Source: Hydrogenophaga crassostreae
GTDB taxonomy: Bacteria; Pseudomonadota; Gammaproteobacteria; Burkholderiales; Burkholderiaceae_C
Assembly (NCBI RefSeq): GCF_001761385.1
Contig: NZ_CP017476.1
Span: forward strand, 1,663,501-1,727,500
Length of the DNA: 64,000 nt
Reading direction: 5' to 3'
Position 1 is the stretch's first letter, and each line of letters starts with the position of its first letter. The position numbers were made by a program, and so were the translations under genes. The notes under the pieces were generated by a model that worked only from the letters and a program-made list of their open reading frames with translations, made no database searches and was not told the DNA's origin. Positions 33,614 through 42,167 of the stretch are shown here, in pieces.

Positions 33614-34089
33614 GCCCCGGTAAAGAGCGGCAACCTGTTTTTACCAGGGCCCGTGCCCACTGCTGCGGGCCCCGTATGCCTCTGGTCGCTCAGTCAAGAC
33701 ACCGCCTTATCTTCAACCTCTGCCCAGACCGTAAAGCGGTGCCAAGCGCCAGCAAACGCGGGCTTCTCGGTGGTTCAAAGTCAAATCGGTTGTGGCCCGA
33801 ACACCCCAGGAGCAGCAGGAACGTTGGTGCGTTTCGATCGCAGCGCGGCTCACAAACAGCGGCAAGAAACCCGGCGAGGCGATGGTTTGAGGCGCCGTGC
33901 ACTGCCAACGTCAAGAGACGGAAGACAACACCTGAACGCGACGACAGGCAACTTGACATGCCTTGGCTGGCGGCGTAGTTTAAATAAAGGGGTCCGTTTC
34001 CCCGCATCAGGCAGGTATTGAACTGCCTGCCGACGCCATTCGAAGTGGGCTGTCGGGCATTCCACACACAGCCACCGGGAACCGAGCCC
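33614..34089. other. 476-bp upstream region of the exported-protein cassette
   Basis: No gene. Contains the cassette promoter (33953-33981) and a leader with two stem-loops (33989-34003 and 34008-34029). The left part has no supported coding potential in either direction. Confidence 0.5.
33953..34029 (+). promoter_or_regulatory. promoter and structured leader of the exported-protein cassette
   Basis: Consensus -35 TTGACA (33953-33958), 17-bp spacer, -10 TAGTTT (33976-33981). The transcript would begin near 33988 and immediately form GGGG-tccgttt-CCCC (33989-34003) and CAGGCAG-N8-CTGCCTG (34008-34029). Leader to the first ATG is about 100 nt. Confidence 0.55.
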
Positions 34090-34515
34090 ATGCTCAGATT
34101 TTTGCAAACAATGACACCGGCGTTTCTGCTGGCGGTCTTCGCAGGCCTGTTCGCTATCTCAAGCGCCACCGCGGCCACAAACACCGGTTCGGGCGGAGCG
34201 AACTTCACCTGTAGCGCCGACGCCGGGCTCTGCGAATGCGAAGGCAGCAAAGACGGCGCCGACTGCAAAGCGATGCGACGCAACTGCAAAGACATCGACG
34301 ACATTTTCTCGACCGCATCGCCGGAAGACAAGGGCAAATTCTTTTGCGTGATGGTGAAACAGACTCCCGGCGGCGCAAAGTCCCTGAGTGAGCGTTTGCG
34401 CCCCAAAGCCCGGGCTCCCGAGACGGCCGCAGGCGCGCCTGCCGCCAAGCCGTCTGGCAGGAGCAGCGCGGTCTCGCCTGCTGCCCGGTCGGGTGTCACA
34501 CGAAGCGAGCCCTGA
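34090..34515 (+). CDS. exported Cys-rich protein 1 of the cassette
   Basis: 141 residues from the ATG at 34090. Signal peptide residues 1-28 (TPAFLLAVFAGLFAISSATAA). The mature part has a Cys cluster FTCSADAGLCECEG ... GADCKAMRRNCKD ... KFFCVMV (six cysteines) then a basic, Pro/Ala-rich tail. The hexapeptide DCKAMR recurs in the C-terminal Cys knot of the metalloprotease at 36283-38901 in the same cassette, arguing for a shared partner. No known family. Confidence 0.7.
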   Translation: MLRFLQTMTPAFLLAVFAGLFAISSATAATNTGSGGANFTCSADAGLCECEGSKDGADCKAMRRNCKDIDDIFSTASPEDKGKFFCVMVKQTPGGAKSLSERLRPKARAPETAAGAPAAKPSGRSSAVSPAARSGVTRSEP

Positions 34516-34582
34516 CCCGACGCTGGACACGCTGAAAACCTTTTCAGCTAACGGCCTGCCGTTAAACAAAGGAACCCACCCC

Positions 34583-35308
34583 ATGTACAAAGCAACACAC
34601 TGGTTGACCCTGGCATTGACGACATGGCTGATGTTGCCAAGTGCCCAGGCTTCAGAACCGCTGAATTTCCACGATGCCAGCAGCATCGTGGCCGAGTACA
34701 AGCAATGGATGATCGGTGCCAACGGCTCAGGCCCGGTGATACCGCATTCCGAGCGAGACCACCGCAGCAACTTCAACCTGAAGGGCGCGGTGCCCAAGAA
34801 ATTTCTGCAGTATGAAAAGCAGGGCGCAGGTCGGGGCATCAATATCGGCTGGACCGACAATGCCAGTGCGAAAACGGCCACCAAGAGTTCCCGTTGGCAT
34901 TTTTCGAGAAAACCCGGCGCCAATGGGCCCATTCTTTACGGTGAATCCGTGGCCATCGGATGGGGCGATGGCAAGCAACCCTTCATCAGGTACAGCAAGC
35001 GCAAGGTGGGCATCAACCTCGACTGGTCAAAGCGCCCCGTCTACGAATGGACCCTGCTCGGTGGTGAGCCGCAAACGCCGGTCAAAAGCGGAGAAGACTG
35101 GCTGGTCATCTACAACCTGCGACACAACGCGCCGTTGATCTATTTCGACCGCTCGGTTGGTGGCCATATCGGCTGGCCTGACAGCCAGAAGTGGGGCCTG
35201 CAAACTGTCAAGTCGATTGGCAATCGGGTCGTCACCAACGATGTCGTGAAAGCATTGCGTTGGGCCGTTGGTTCGGTGCCAACTGTGGAGATTGACATCA
35301 AGCGTTGA
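34583..35308 (+). CDS. exported protein with three W-repeats, probable beta-trefoil
   Basis: 241 residues. Signal peptide to about residue 24 (MLPSAQASEPL). Three repeats of the pattern hydrophobic-x-Y-x-K/R-x-x-G-x-N/H-I/L-x-W occur: KFLQYEKQGAGRGINIGWTD at 73-92, PFIRYSKRKVGINLDWSKRP at 133-152, and PLIYFDRSVGGHIGWPDSQK at 184-203. Spacing 51-60 residues and three-fold use suggest a beta-trefoil (lectin- or toxin-like binding). AGGA precedes the ATG at 34583. A non-catalytic adhesion or carbohydrate-binding role is inference. Confidence 0.7.
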   Translation: MYKATHWLTLALTTWLMLPSAQASEPLNFHDASSIVAEYKQWMIGANGSGPVIPHSERDHRSNFNLKGAVPKKFLQYEKQGAGRGINIGWTDNASAKTATKSSRWHFSRKPGANGPILYGESVAIGWGDGKQPFIRYSKRKVGINLDWSKRPVYEWTLLGGEPQTPVKSGEDWLVIYNLRHNAPLIYFDRSVGGHIGWPDSQKWGLQTVKSIGNRVVTNDVVKALRWAVGSVPTVEIDIKR

Positions 35309-35461
35309 GCGCAGGCGCAGTGCGGCGAGCGCAAGGCCGCCGCCTGACCTGAGGGGGCAGCGGCGACGCAAGGCCCGGGCCACGGCCGGTGGCAAGCCCC
35401 GAACGTCACCCTGCGGTACTCGGCCAACAACAGGCCATTCTGACCAATGGAGATTCCGCAG

Positions 35462-35884
35462 ATGAACAGCAACCGAAAAAATCACCACCTCAAATTGGTT
35501 TGCATCCTGACTTTTGCCTTTCTGGCGGGATCACAGGTGCACGCGGCGCAAAAAGGCACGCCCCAGTCACAGGCCAGATCGGACTGGTGCAAATCAAAGA
35601 TGGACAGCTGTGTCTCGGATGCCAATGACGACTGTGATGACACCTATTCCAGTGGCACCACCAATTCAGCGTTGTGCAAATCAAGTGAAGTGAACACCTG
35701 CAAGAACGCCTATGGTTCTACGTCCGACTGCATGTCGCGTGACCGCGTATCCACTGGTTCGAGAAAAGCACAGGCGCCTGCTGGCCAAAAAGCGATCGAG
35801 GCGCCGGAAGGTGGTTCGAGGTCGCCAAAAGACAGGTTGAAGGGCCGTGCTCAGCCAGAGGCCTCGAGGGCGGTCTCAAAGTAG
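35462..35884 (+). CDS. exported Cys-rich protein 2 of the cassette
   Basis: 140 residues from 35462. Signal peptide (KLVCILTFAFLAGSQVHAAQ) to about residue 29. Mature region has six cysteines in the spacing seen as SDWCKSKMDSCVSDANDDCDD ... ALCKSSEVNTCKNAYGSTSDCMS, here given only in parts, followed by a disordered tail rich in Ala/Lys. Resembles small disulphide-bonded protease inhibitors or effector caps in style, but no family is identified. Between the repeat protein and the metalloprotease. Confidence 0.65.
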   Translation: MNSNRKNHHLKLVCILTFAFLAGSQVHAAQKGTPQSQARSDWCKSKMDSCVSDANDDCDDTYSSGTTNSALCKSSEVNTCKNAYGSTSDCMSRDRVSTGSRKAQAPAGQKAIEAPEGGSRSPKDRLKGRAQPEASRAVSK

Positions 35885-36282
35885 CCATCTCGCGCGAGAC
35901 CGAGCAGGAGGAGGCGTTGATTGCGGACAGGCGGGCTCCGACGCGAGGCGCAACACGTTCCGCGAGGCAGGGTTCCCGGTTGCAGGGAGTCCGCGCCGTG
36001 TGTGATCAATCCAGGCTTTCCGTGTCGGCTTGAAGCTGGAGGTGGTGTTCAGAACCCGCGCCGTGCGCAAAACGTTCATCACCCACCCTGGCGCAGGGCG
36101 CTTCGCGGCGTGCGACATCCCCGATACCAACGCCTGCTTGGCCGTGTAACTGCCTTCCAGGCGGGGTATGTATATTCAGGCGCTGGGTCGCAAGACCTAT
36201 GCTGGTGATTTTTCTCCCCCTTTGGTCCCCTGAAGGCCCCACACGCTTTCTTGGCCACGACCTTTCGCTTGAGGCCTTTGCG
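35885..36282. other. 398-bp gap before the metalloprotease gene
   Basis: No gene called. A short rightward frame (35996-36149) ends THPGAGRFAACDIPDTNACLAV and looks like a protein C-terminus, but there is no start or matching family; it may be a remnant. No terminator is seen between the small genes and the metalloprotease, so cotranscription is possible. Confidence 0.4.
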
Positions 36283-38901
36283 ATGACACTCAGCCACCCC
36301 CGTCAGCACCCATCTTCTGGCAGATGGACCGCAGAGGCCGGTCGCGTGACCCGTCTCCGGCGGGGGTCTTTGTTGTGGCTCCCGCTGCTGCTCGGCCTTT
36401 CGCCATTTGCGATGGCGCAGGAGCCAACCAGCGAGGAACTGTGGCGTCGGCAACCACCGCCTTTCAAAGCCTATGCCCAAGAGGTCGTTGCGCCAACAAG
36501 CCCGGGCGCCGCAATGGAAAAGCGGCTGGGTGGGGTGCCATGGCTGCTTGCGCCGCTGGCTTCGACTCCCCAGCGTCTGGCCGCACTGGAGAAGGCCGCC
36601 TCTCACGCCGCGACGCGTTTTGCATCCGTCGGACTGCGCGCCCCCAGGCTCACCCGCCGGGACGGCGTCTACCCCCTCTACTTTGTGCGCGATCTTGGCA
36701 GCGCCGCAGCCCAGTACGGCTATGGCTATGGCGAGTTTGGCGTGATCGAGGCGCTCCGGTACCAGAAAAACGAATGGGACCGGGTGATGATCGTCGGCGA
36801 AGCCGATGGATTCGGAAAGGACCAGGGCATCTATCCGGAAAAAGTTGCCGTCTCGGTAGCACACGAACTTTTCCACGCCGTGCAGGACAGCTACGCAAAC
36901 TGGAGCGGTCACGACAACAGCCAACTGCACGAAGAAAAGTGGGTCACCGAAGCTTTGCCCGATGCGATTGGCCTTTGGGCCATCGAGGGGCTGTCGTTCA
37001 TGGGCAACTCCCCCTTCGACCCACAACAGCGCTTCGCCAGCGGAAGCCGGCGCTTTGGCAAGGTCCTGGGCATGCGGCCCTACGACTACCCCCTTGATCT
37101 GCGCACGCCACCGCCAAGCATGCCCATCTTCCCTGCAGGAAGCACAGAAGACGATATGCGTGAGATGGCGTCGTACATGACCAACTCATTCTGGGGCTAC
37201 GCCTGGCAGCAGAGCATGCCCAAAGGCAGCGAATGGAAGCCCATGCGGCACGCCCTGATGCTTCGCACGCCGCGGCGCGGCACGTCGAGCGTGCGCGAAG
37301 ACAGCCTGGCGTGGACCGACCGCAGCCTGAAAGAAAACCACCCGGCCTGGAAGCGCGGCCTCTACGACGCCTTGCCGGCCTTCCTGCCCTGGTGGGTGGC
37401 TTACCCCGATGATGTGATGCACAGCCGCAAGGGTGAATTCGCGCACACCCGCTGGCTGAAACATGCCTTCGTTGACGGTTGTCCGCTTTATGAGCTGGAC
37501 GACGCGCACCCCACGGCCACGATCAAAGTGGCGATGCGCGAACTGGCTGGCGCCTGCGCGCGTGTGAAGTGGACCGGCACACCCGTTGGCAAGAGCGGCT
37601 GGCCGGCGATGGCCCTGGTGGTCGTATCGGCAGACGGCGGTGGTGACGCCGCGCTGCAAGACTTTCATCTGGGCATGCATGGCACCAGCCTCGGCAAGTC
37701 CGACCCGTACCTGGACCCGGCCTCAAAGTTGCTCAGCCTCGGCTGGAGCGGCCTCACGCTGGACCCGCGCAAGCCGGCCAGCACCGATGGCGAAACCGTC
37801 ATCACCTTCAGCAATGTCCCGCTCGATCCGCTGTACGCCAAGCGGCGAACCTACGACATTTACCTGGGCGTGGGCCGCTCCGACACATCCGGTCAGCTCG
37901 ACAAACCGGCCGAACGGGGTGGGCGGCCTGCATCGAGCGCGCGGGTCTCACCGCGCCGCCATGTGATGCCCGGCCAGGTCATCGCGGTGCCCGATGGACG
38001 CACCCTCACCATGGCCGTCGTGCCGTCGCCCATCGCAGGCAAGGACGACTGCCTGAATGCAACGGCAAAGTCAGCCGGCGTGGTGGCGTTGGGCACCGAC
38101 GCGGGTGGGGCGTCGAACCTCATGTCGATCTGCCTCGATGTGGCGACCAATGCCACGCGCAAAAGCCTGAATCCGGTGCGCCAACCCGACGTGAAACTTG
38201 TGCTGCCCGCCGTGCCTGACGGCCACTCGGGCCCTGTTCGCGGCGGCCAGGTCATCGCCACGTGGGAAGACCCGGGGCTCGGCAAACGGGGTGACCAACA
38301 TGTTGATGCGCGAACCAAAGACGTCGATATCAACATCACGTTGGCCAATCCGGCTTTCGTGCGTGGCAGTTTCGTCGCGAGGTTCAAGGCCCCGTCTGAC
38401 ACCGTCAATGGCCAGTTGAGCGGCAGCTTCACCGTCTGGCGCGCCACCACCAACCAGCGGATGCCCCTTGCGGACCCTCTCGACTATGTCTCCAGCGACC
38501 TGATACAGATGTACACCGCGATGGGCAAAGACCCGGCGGAAATAGGCGCCAAGATGGGGCGGCGCAATGCGTCCCGGCAAAGCAAACCGTCGTCGAACAG
38601 CGCGAGCCAGGTGGACGAGATCTGCCCGATGGACTGCAAGGCCATGCGCGAGGGCAAGGCCAGCCCCGATTGCCTCAAGTTGATGGACTCGCTCTACGCT
38701 GCCTGCCCGAAAGGCGAAGGGGAGAGCGTCACCCGGGATGAAGTCGCGTCGCTCGCCGCCTGGATGTTCCACACCATGCCCGAGCCCATGCGCTCGGAAA
38801 TGTCCAGCGGCACCGTGGACACGGTCATGAAGATGCCCTCCGCCATGCGCGAGAGCTGGGCCAGCAAATTGCGCGCCGCACGCGACGCTGAGTCCAAATG
38901 A
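36283..38901 (+). CDS. large exported zinc-metalloprotease-like protein
   Basis: 872 residues from the ATG at 36283 (a longer frame to 36199 is less likely). Signal peptide around residues 25-45 (SLLWLPLLLGLSPFAMAQ), preceded by a basic region. The gluzincin motif HELFH is at residues 194-198 in VAVSVAHELFHAVQDSYANW; a downstream EKWVTEALPDAIG supplies the probable third ligand Glu223. The middle third (about 350-560) is beta-rich with no known fold; a putative beta-sandwich PDVKLVLPAVPDG region and a long C-terminal tail with the Cys motif CPMDCKAMREG ... PDCLKLMDSLYAAC follow. Looks like a secreted endopeptidase with substrate-binding domains. Confidence 0.75.
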   Translation: MTLSHPRQHPSSGRWTAEAGRVTRLRRGSLLWLPLLLGLSPFAMAQEPTSEELWRRQPPPFKAYAQEVVAPTSPGAAMEKRLGGVPWLLAPLASTPQRLAALEKAASHAATRFASVGLRAPRLTRRDGVYPLYFVRDLGSAAAQYGYGYGEFGVIEALRYQKNEWDRVMIVGEADGFGKDQGIYPEKVAVSVAHELFHAVQDSYANWSGHDNSQLHEEKWVTEALPDAIGLWAIEGLSFMGNSPFDPQQRFASGSRRFGKVLGMRPYDYPLDLRTPPPSMPIFPAGSTEDDMREMASYMTNSFWGYAWQQSMPKGSEWKPMRHALMLRTPRRGTSSVREDSLAWTDRSLKENHPAWKRGLYDALPAFLPWWVAYPDDVMHSRKGEFAHTRWLKHAFVDGCPLYELDDAHPTATIKVAMRELAGACARVKWTGTPVGKSGWPAMALVVVSADGGGDAALQDFHLGMHGTSLGKSDPYLDPASKLLSLGWSGLTLDPRKPASTDGETVITFSNVPLDPLYAKRRTYDIYLGVGRSDTSGQLDKPAERGGRPASSARVSPRRHVMPGQVIAVPDGRTLTMAVVPSPIAGKDDCLNATAKSAGVVALGTDAGGASNLMSICLDVATNATRKSLNPVRQPDVKLVLPAVPDGHSGPVRGGQVIATWEDPGLGKRGDQHVDARTKDVDINITLANPAFVRGSFVARFKAPSDTVNGQLSGSFTVWRATTNQRMPLADPLDYVSSDLIQMYTAMGKDPAEIGAKMGRRNASRQSKPSSNSASQVDEICPMDCKAMREGKASPDCLKLMDSLYAACPKGEGESVTRDEVASLAAWMFHTMPEPMRSEMSSGTVDTVMKMPSAMRESWASKLRAARDAESK

Positions 38902-38928
38902 TGCGAGGGTCGGCAAACGGGGTGGAGG

Positions 38929-38965
38929 CGGGCTGAAGTGGCATGTCCCGCCGCCGTTCAGCCCG
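38929..38965 (+). terminator. hairpin after metalloprotease gene
   Basis: CGGGCTGAA (38929-38937) and TTCAGCCCG (38957-38965), nine-base stem, no U-tract; ends the exported cassette. Confidence 0.5.
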
Positions 38966-39102
38966 ACCCGCCGCCCGGTGCACGCGATTCCCGATTCTCT
39001 GGCGATGAAGCTGGTAGGCTTGTCATCGAACGTGTGCACCGCGCTTGTCCGCAGTGCGACGTATTGTCATCTCCATTCCCATCCATTTCCAAGAGGTACT
39101 CC

Positions 39103-39462
39103 ATGAGCCAGCCCCTGACACCCGCCCAGCGCGATGAACTCAAAGCCTTGCTGCTCAAACGCCGCGAGGAACTGCAGCTGGAAATGCAGCAGAACCGGAA
39201 AAACCTGACGCCTCCCACCAGCGATGAGGGCGGCATGGTGCAGCGCAACGTGGCCCGCGAAGTGGACCAGACCTTGACCGACCTCGATTCGGCCGACATC
39301 ACGCGCATCGACCGTGCGCTCAAGGCCATGGCAGACGGCAGCTACGGGCAATGCAGTGCATGCGGCTGTGACATTCCTTTCGAGCGGCTGCAGGTCGAGC
39401 CGCAGACCGAGCATTGTGTGGCCTGCAAAGGAAGCTGGGAAAAAGTTTCAGGCCAAGTCTGA
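39103..39462 (+). CDS. DksA/TraR family C4-type zinc finger protein
   Basis: 119 residues; ATG at 39103 with AAGAGG nine bases before. N-terminal coiled-coil with LLLKRREELQLEMQQNRKN then the zinc finger CSACGCDIPFERLQVEPQTEHC with four cysteines plus the ADGSYGQC segment. DksA-like proteins enter the secondary channel of RNA polymerase and alter promoter response to ppGpp. Shorter than classical DksA (151), so a DksA2/TraR type. A truncated paralogue sits at 51907-52071. Confidence 0.88.
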   Translation: MSQPLTPAQRDELKALLLKRREELQLEMQQNRKNLTPPTSDEGGMVQRNVAREVDQTLTDLDSADITRIDRALKAMADGSYGQCSACGCDIPFERLQVEPQTEHCVACKGSWEKVSGQV

Positions 39463-39517
39463 ATACTGCCCTGGCCAGTACAGGGCCCTTTCGCGGCGAA
39501 AGACGCAGGAAAAAAGG

Positions 39518-39549
39518 AAGCTCGAACCGCCAGCGGTTCGGGCTTTTTT
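39518..39549 (+). terminator. intrinsic terminator of dksA-like gene
   Basis: AAGC-t-CGAACC-gccagc-GGTTCG-g-GCTT followed by TTTTT. A similar terminator follows the truncated paralogue at 52073-52107. Confidence 0.85.
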
Positions 39550-39755
39550 CATGGGCCGGTTGGTTGGCTACTTGCTGCGGTGTTTCCCGAGATGAAAGAC
39601 GCGGTACCGCAGCAGAGTGAGCCCGAGAGCGTGTTGAATTCGTCAAATGTCGGTCTTCAATCGCCCAGTGCGACAAAAAAAGCTGCAACTTCTCGCCGTT
39701 CTTTTCGTGGCCATTTCAAACGGAGATTGCAGCAAGGGCCAGCATCACCAGCAAA

Positions 39756-40640
39756 CTATTTGCCAGTGGCTGTGGTGGCGAAATCGTAGGTCAGGTCTGC
39801 AATGGTGCCTCGCCAGTAAGGCTTGCGCCCACCTTCTTCTGGCGGCAGCAGCCAGGCCACCTCACCAGTCACCGGAATGCGCATGCCGTCGCGCATCTGG
39901 TAGTTGGACCAGCGGCCTTCCCATGGCCGCATGACGATTTGACCACCGACGGTGCGGCCTCTGGCCTCCGCGCGCACCACGTCAATCAGCCCGTCAGCGC
40001 TGAAGGTGAAGGTCAGACTGAGAGTCAGCGGGCCATCGCTCATCGTGGCGGTGGCCGAGTGCTCGTCCAGGCCCGTCCATTGAACGCCCTGGCTGGGCAA
40101 CAGGGCAGTGGGGTACCACGCCGCCTCTGCAAAAAAACGCATCAACTCCCCTTGGGCCATCTCGCCAGTACCGCGCAATTCCATCAGCGAGAAAAGACCG
40201 AGGATGGCCGGGTGGAGAATGCCTTCGCCCTCCACATACGCGTCGTGAACGTTCACGGTCAAACCCGGCAGCATGGCAATTCGAGCGTCCCATACGAAGC
40301 CCGGTCGCCGCATGACGACGCGTTGGCGGGAGGTGAACGGTTTCCAGTTGTCGCCTGCCTCCCCCATATTGAAGCCACCCTTGTGTTCGACCGATGCGCC
40401 GGTGATGATGGGCGTGCCCTCTGGCAGCACGGTACGGAAGTAGCGCTGCACCACGGGCGGAAGGCCATCGAGCTCGACCGCATCAAATCGTGTGGTCCCC
40501 ATTGGCGTTCTGCCCGCCTCGACTCGGTCCACCAGGCCCTGGGTCATGCCTTGCCACCGCCAACGACCCAACGCGGTGATCGAAAGAAAAGCGAGCGCGG
40601 CAACGACCACAACGATAAAACTGGTCTTCATGAATTCCAT
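39756..40640 (-). CDS. DUF6920/DUF6544 family protein
   Basis: 294 residues from the ATG at 40640. A single N-terminal membrane or signal anchor (SFIVVVVAALAFLSITALG), then a beta-rich domain with PPVVQRYFRTVLPEGTPIIT and AAWYPTALLPSQGVQW and FTFSADGLIDVVRAEARGR typical of this DUF family. Members are cell-envelope proteins of unknown biochemical role. Downstream of and convergent with the dksA-like gene. Confidence 0.8.
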   Translation of the reverse strand: MEFMKTSFIVVVVAALAFLSITALGRWRWQGMTQGLVDRVEAGRTPMGTTRFDAVELDGLPPVVQRYFRTVLPEGTPIITGASVEHKGGFNMGEAGDNWKPFTSRQRVVMRRPGFVWDARIAMLPGLTVNVHDAYVEGEGILHPAILGLFSLMELRGTGEMAQGELMRFFAEAAWYPTALLPSQGVQWTGLDEHSATATMSDGPLTLSLTFTFSADGLIDVVRAEARGRTVGGQIVMRPWEGRWSNYQMRDGMRIPVTGEVAWLLPPEEGGRKPYWRGTIADLTYDFATTATGK

Positions 40641-40806
40641 TCTTTCAGGCCCTTTCTTCTTTTTCTCTTCTTCGGCGTCGTGTGGCGTTCTCATGGTTCG
40701 TTTGAATGACGATCGGTCCAACACCACCGGGTACGCACCCAAGCACTCCAGAAAATGTCCACTTTCTTTGCCTGTTCCATGACCGTGACGGACGGTGGCG
40801 CTACCT

Positions 40807-41772
40807 TCATGGCCGGCTTACCGAAATGAGGAGCCTGGCAATCTCCGCCTGCACGGCGGCGTCGTGTCCCACCAGCAAATGGCCGCCCTGCTCGAAACCG
40901 AGAAACTTCGCATTCCTGATTTGTGATGCGGTGTACTGCGCGCCGGCGTAGGTGCCAAAGCCGTCGTCGCGTGCGCTGACCACGAGCGTCGGCACCAGGA
41001 TGGTTTCCAATGCGTAGGGGCCAAGGCTTTTGCCCAGCCGCGTGTCGTCAATCAAGCCCGCAGCACGCGCAGACACCGGCAGGATCCGGTCGGCCAGGTC
41101 GTTCACGCGAGCCTGTTCCGCTTTACTGGCAACGGCCACCTGCTAGGGCGGTGTAGCCAGCACGTGCCGCATGAGGGAATCGCGCGCCACATGGAGTGCG
41201 CTCCAAAACAGGAAGTCGGAGGCAAGCAGTCGCAACAGCAGGGCGTCTTTCTTGTCGGATACTGGTGGCGCGGAATGGTTGACATCCCCTGGTTTGAAAG
41301 CGATCGGCACCAAGAGTACCAGGGCGCTGACACGGTCCGGATGCCGAATGGCCGTCTGCATGGCCGAAGGGCCACCCGCAGAGACACCCATGACCGCCGC
41401 TTTCTCGATGCCCAGCGCGTCGAGCAGACACACATGGGCATCGGCCTGCGCTTCGGGTGATGCGTCTGTCGGCCGCGGCGTGCGCAGGTAACCGAAACGA
41501 GACATGGCAATCACCTGCACGCCCTGTTTCGTGAGCGGTCGAGCCCAGGCCATCCCCTGGTCATGGCCACCACCGCTGCCGTGGATCATCAAGAGAGGAA
41601 TGCCTTGCCCTGCCTGCTGGACTTCGATCGGGCCGCATGGTGTGGACACCACTCGGCTACCCACCGAAGCACTTGCACCCGCCAGTTCCAGGTCGTGCCG
41701 AAAGCGCCAGCCCACCCCTACGGTTGCGAACAAAAGGCTCGCCACACTGATACCCAGGACGACGGTTTTCAA
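40807..41772 (-). pseudogene. alpha/beta hydrolase interrupted by in-frame TAG
   Basis: One continuous frame of about 320 codons except for a single TAG at 41143-41145, which separates an N-terminal part (serine elbow GVSAGGPS, oxyanion loop IHGSGGGHDQG) from a C-terminal part that holds the catalytic-type Asp (SARDDGFG) and His (GGHLLVGHD). N-terminal membrane segment residues 4-24. The next codon after the stop is CAG. The start is put at TTG 41772, which overlaps the end of an uncertain small ORF. Nonsense allele, or possible read-through. Confidence 0.75.
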
Positions 41773-42167
41773 CGCAGGCTCTCCCACGGTTCGATGCGAT
41801 CGCCGCTCACCAGAAAATGGTCTACGACCCGTATGGAATAGGGCTCTTCACCCAGGACCGAAGGTACCGCAGTCGACATTTTTCTGTTCGCCAGCTTGCG
41901 CATTTCCGCCCCCCAAAACAATGTGGTCAGTCTTGATGAGGCGAGGCAACGCTTGGACACCATCGCCCGGCCCCCGGCATCCTTGATTCGATCATTTTCC
42001 ATGCGGAAGGCGAATCGAAATTGATCCTGATCAAGCAGATTGAAGCGCTGGATCAATGGCTCCTTTCGGCCTATGATTTATCAGGAAGCGAGGGATGGCA
42101 GGTGTCGATTTCAACGTCCACTTCAACGTTCAGACCACGCTCATCAGCCATGCACCACCAGCAAGCA
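41773..42167. other. about 395-bp gap upstream of the hydrogenase
   Basis: A leftward frame (41769-42056, 95 codons) ends on the hydrolase start but shows no family and no ribosome site; not called. The hydrogenase leader lacks an evident promoter consensus. No repeats. Confidence 0.4.

Noticed and set aside
33614..34089. tRNA or small RNA gene in the cassette upstream region
   Set aside because: No cloverleaf or clear sRNA promoter-terminator pair beyond the cassette promoter.
35996..36149. Short rightward frame ending in a protein-like tail before the metalloprotease
   Set aside because: No start, no family; possibly a remnant.
41769..42056. 95-codon leftward frame ending on the hydrolase start
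   Set aside because: End overlap (TTGA) is interesting, but no start support or family.
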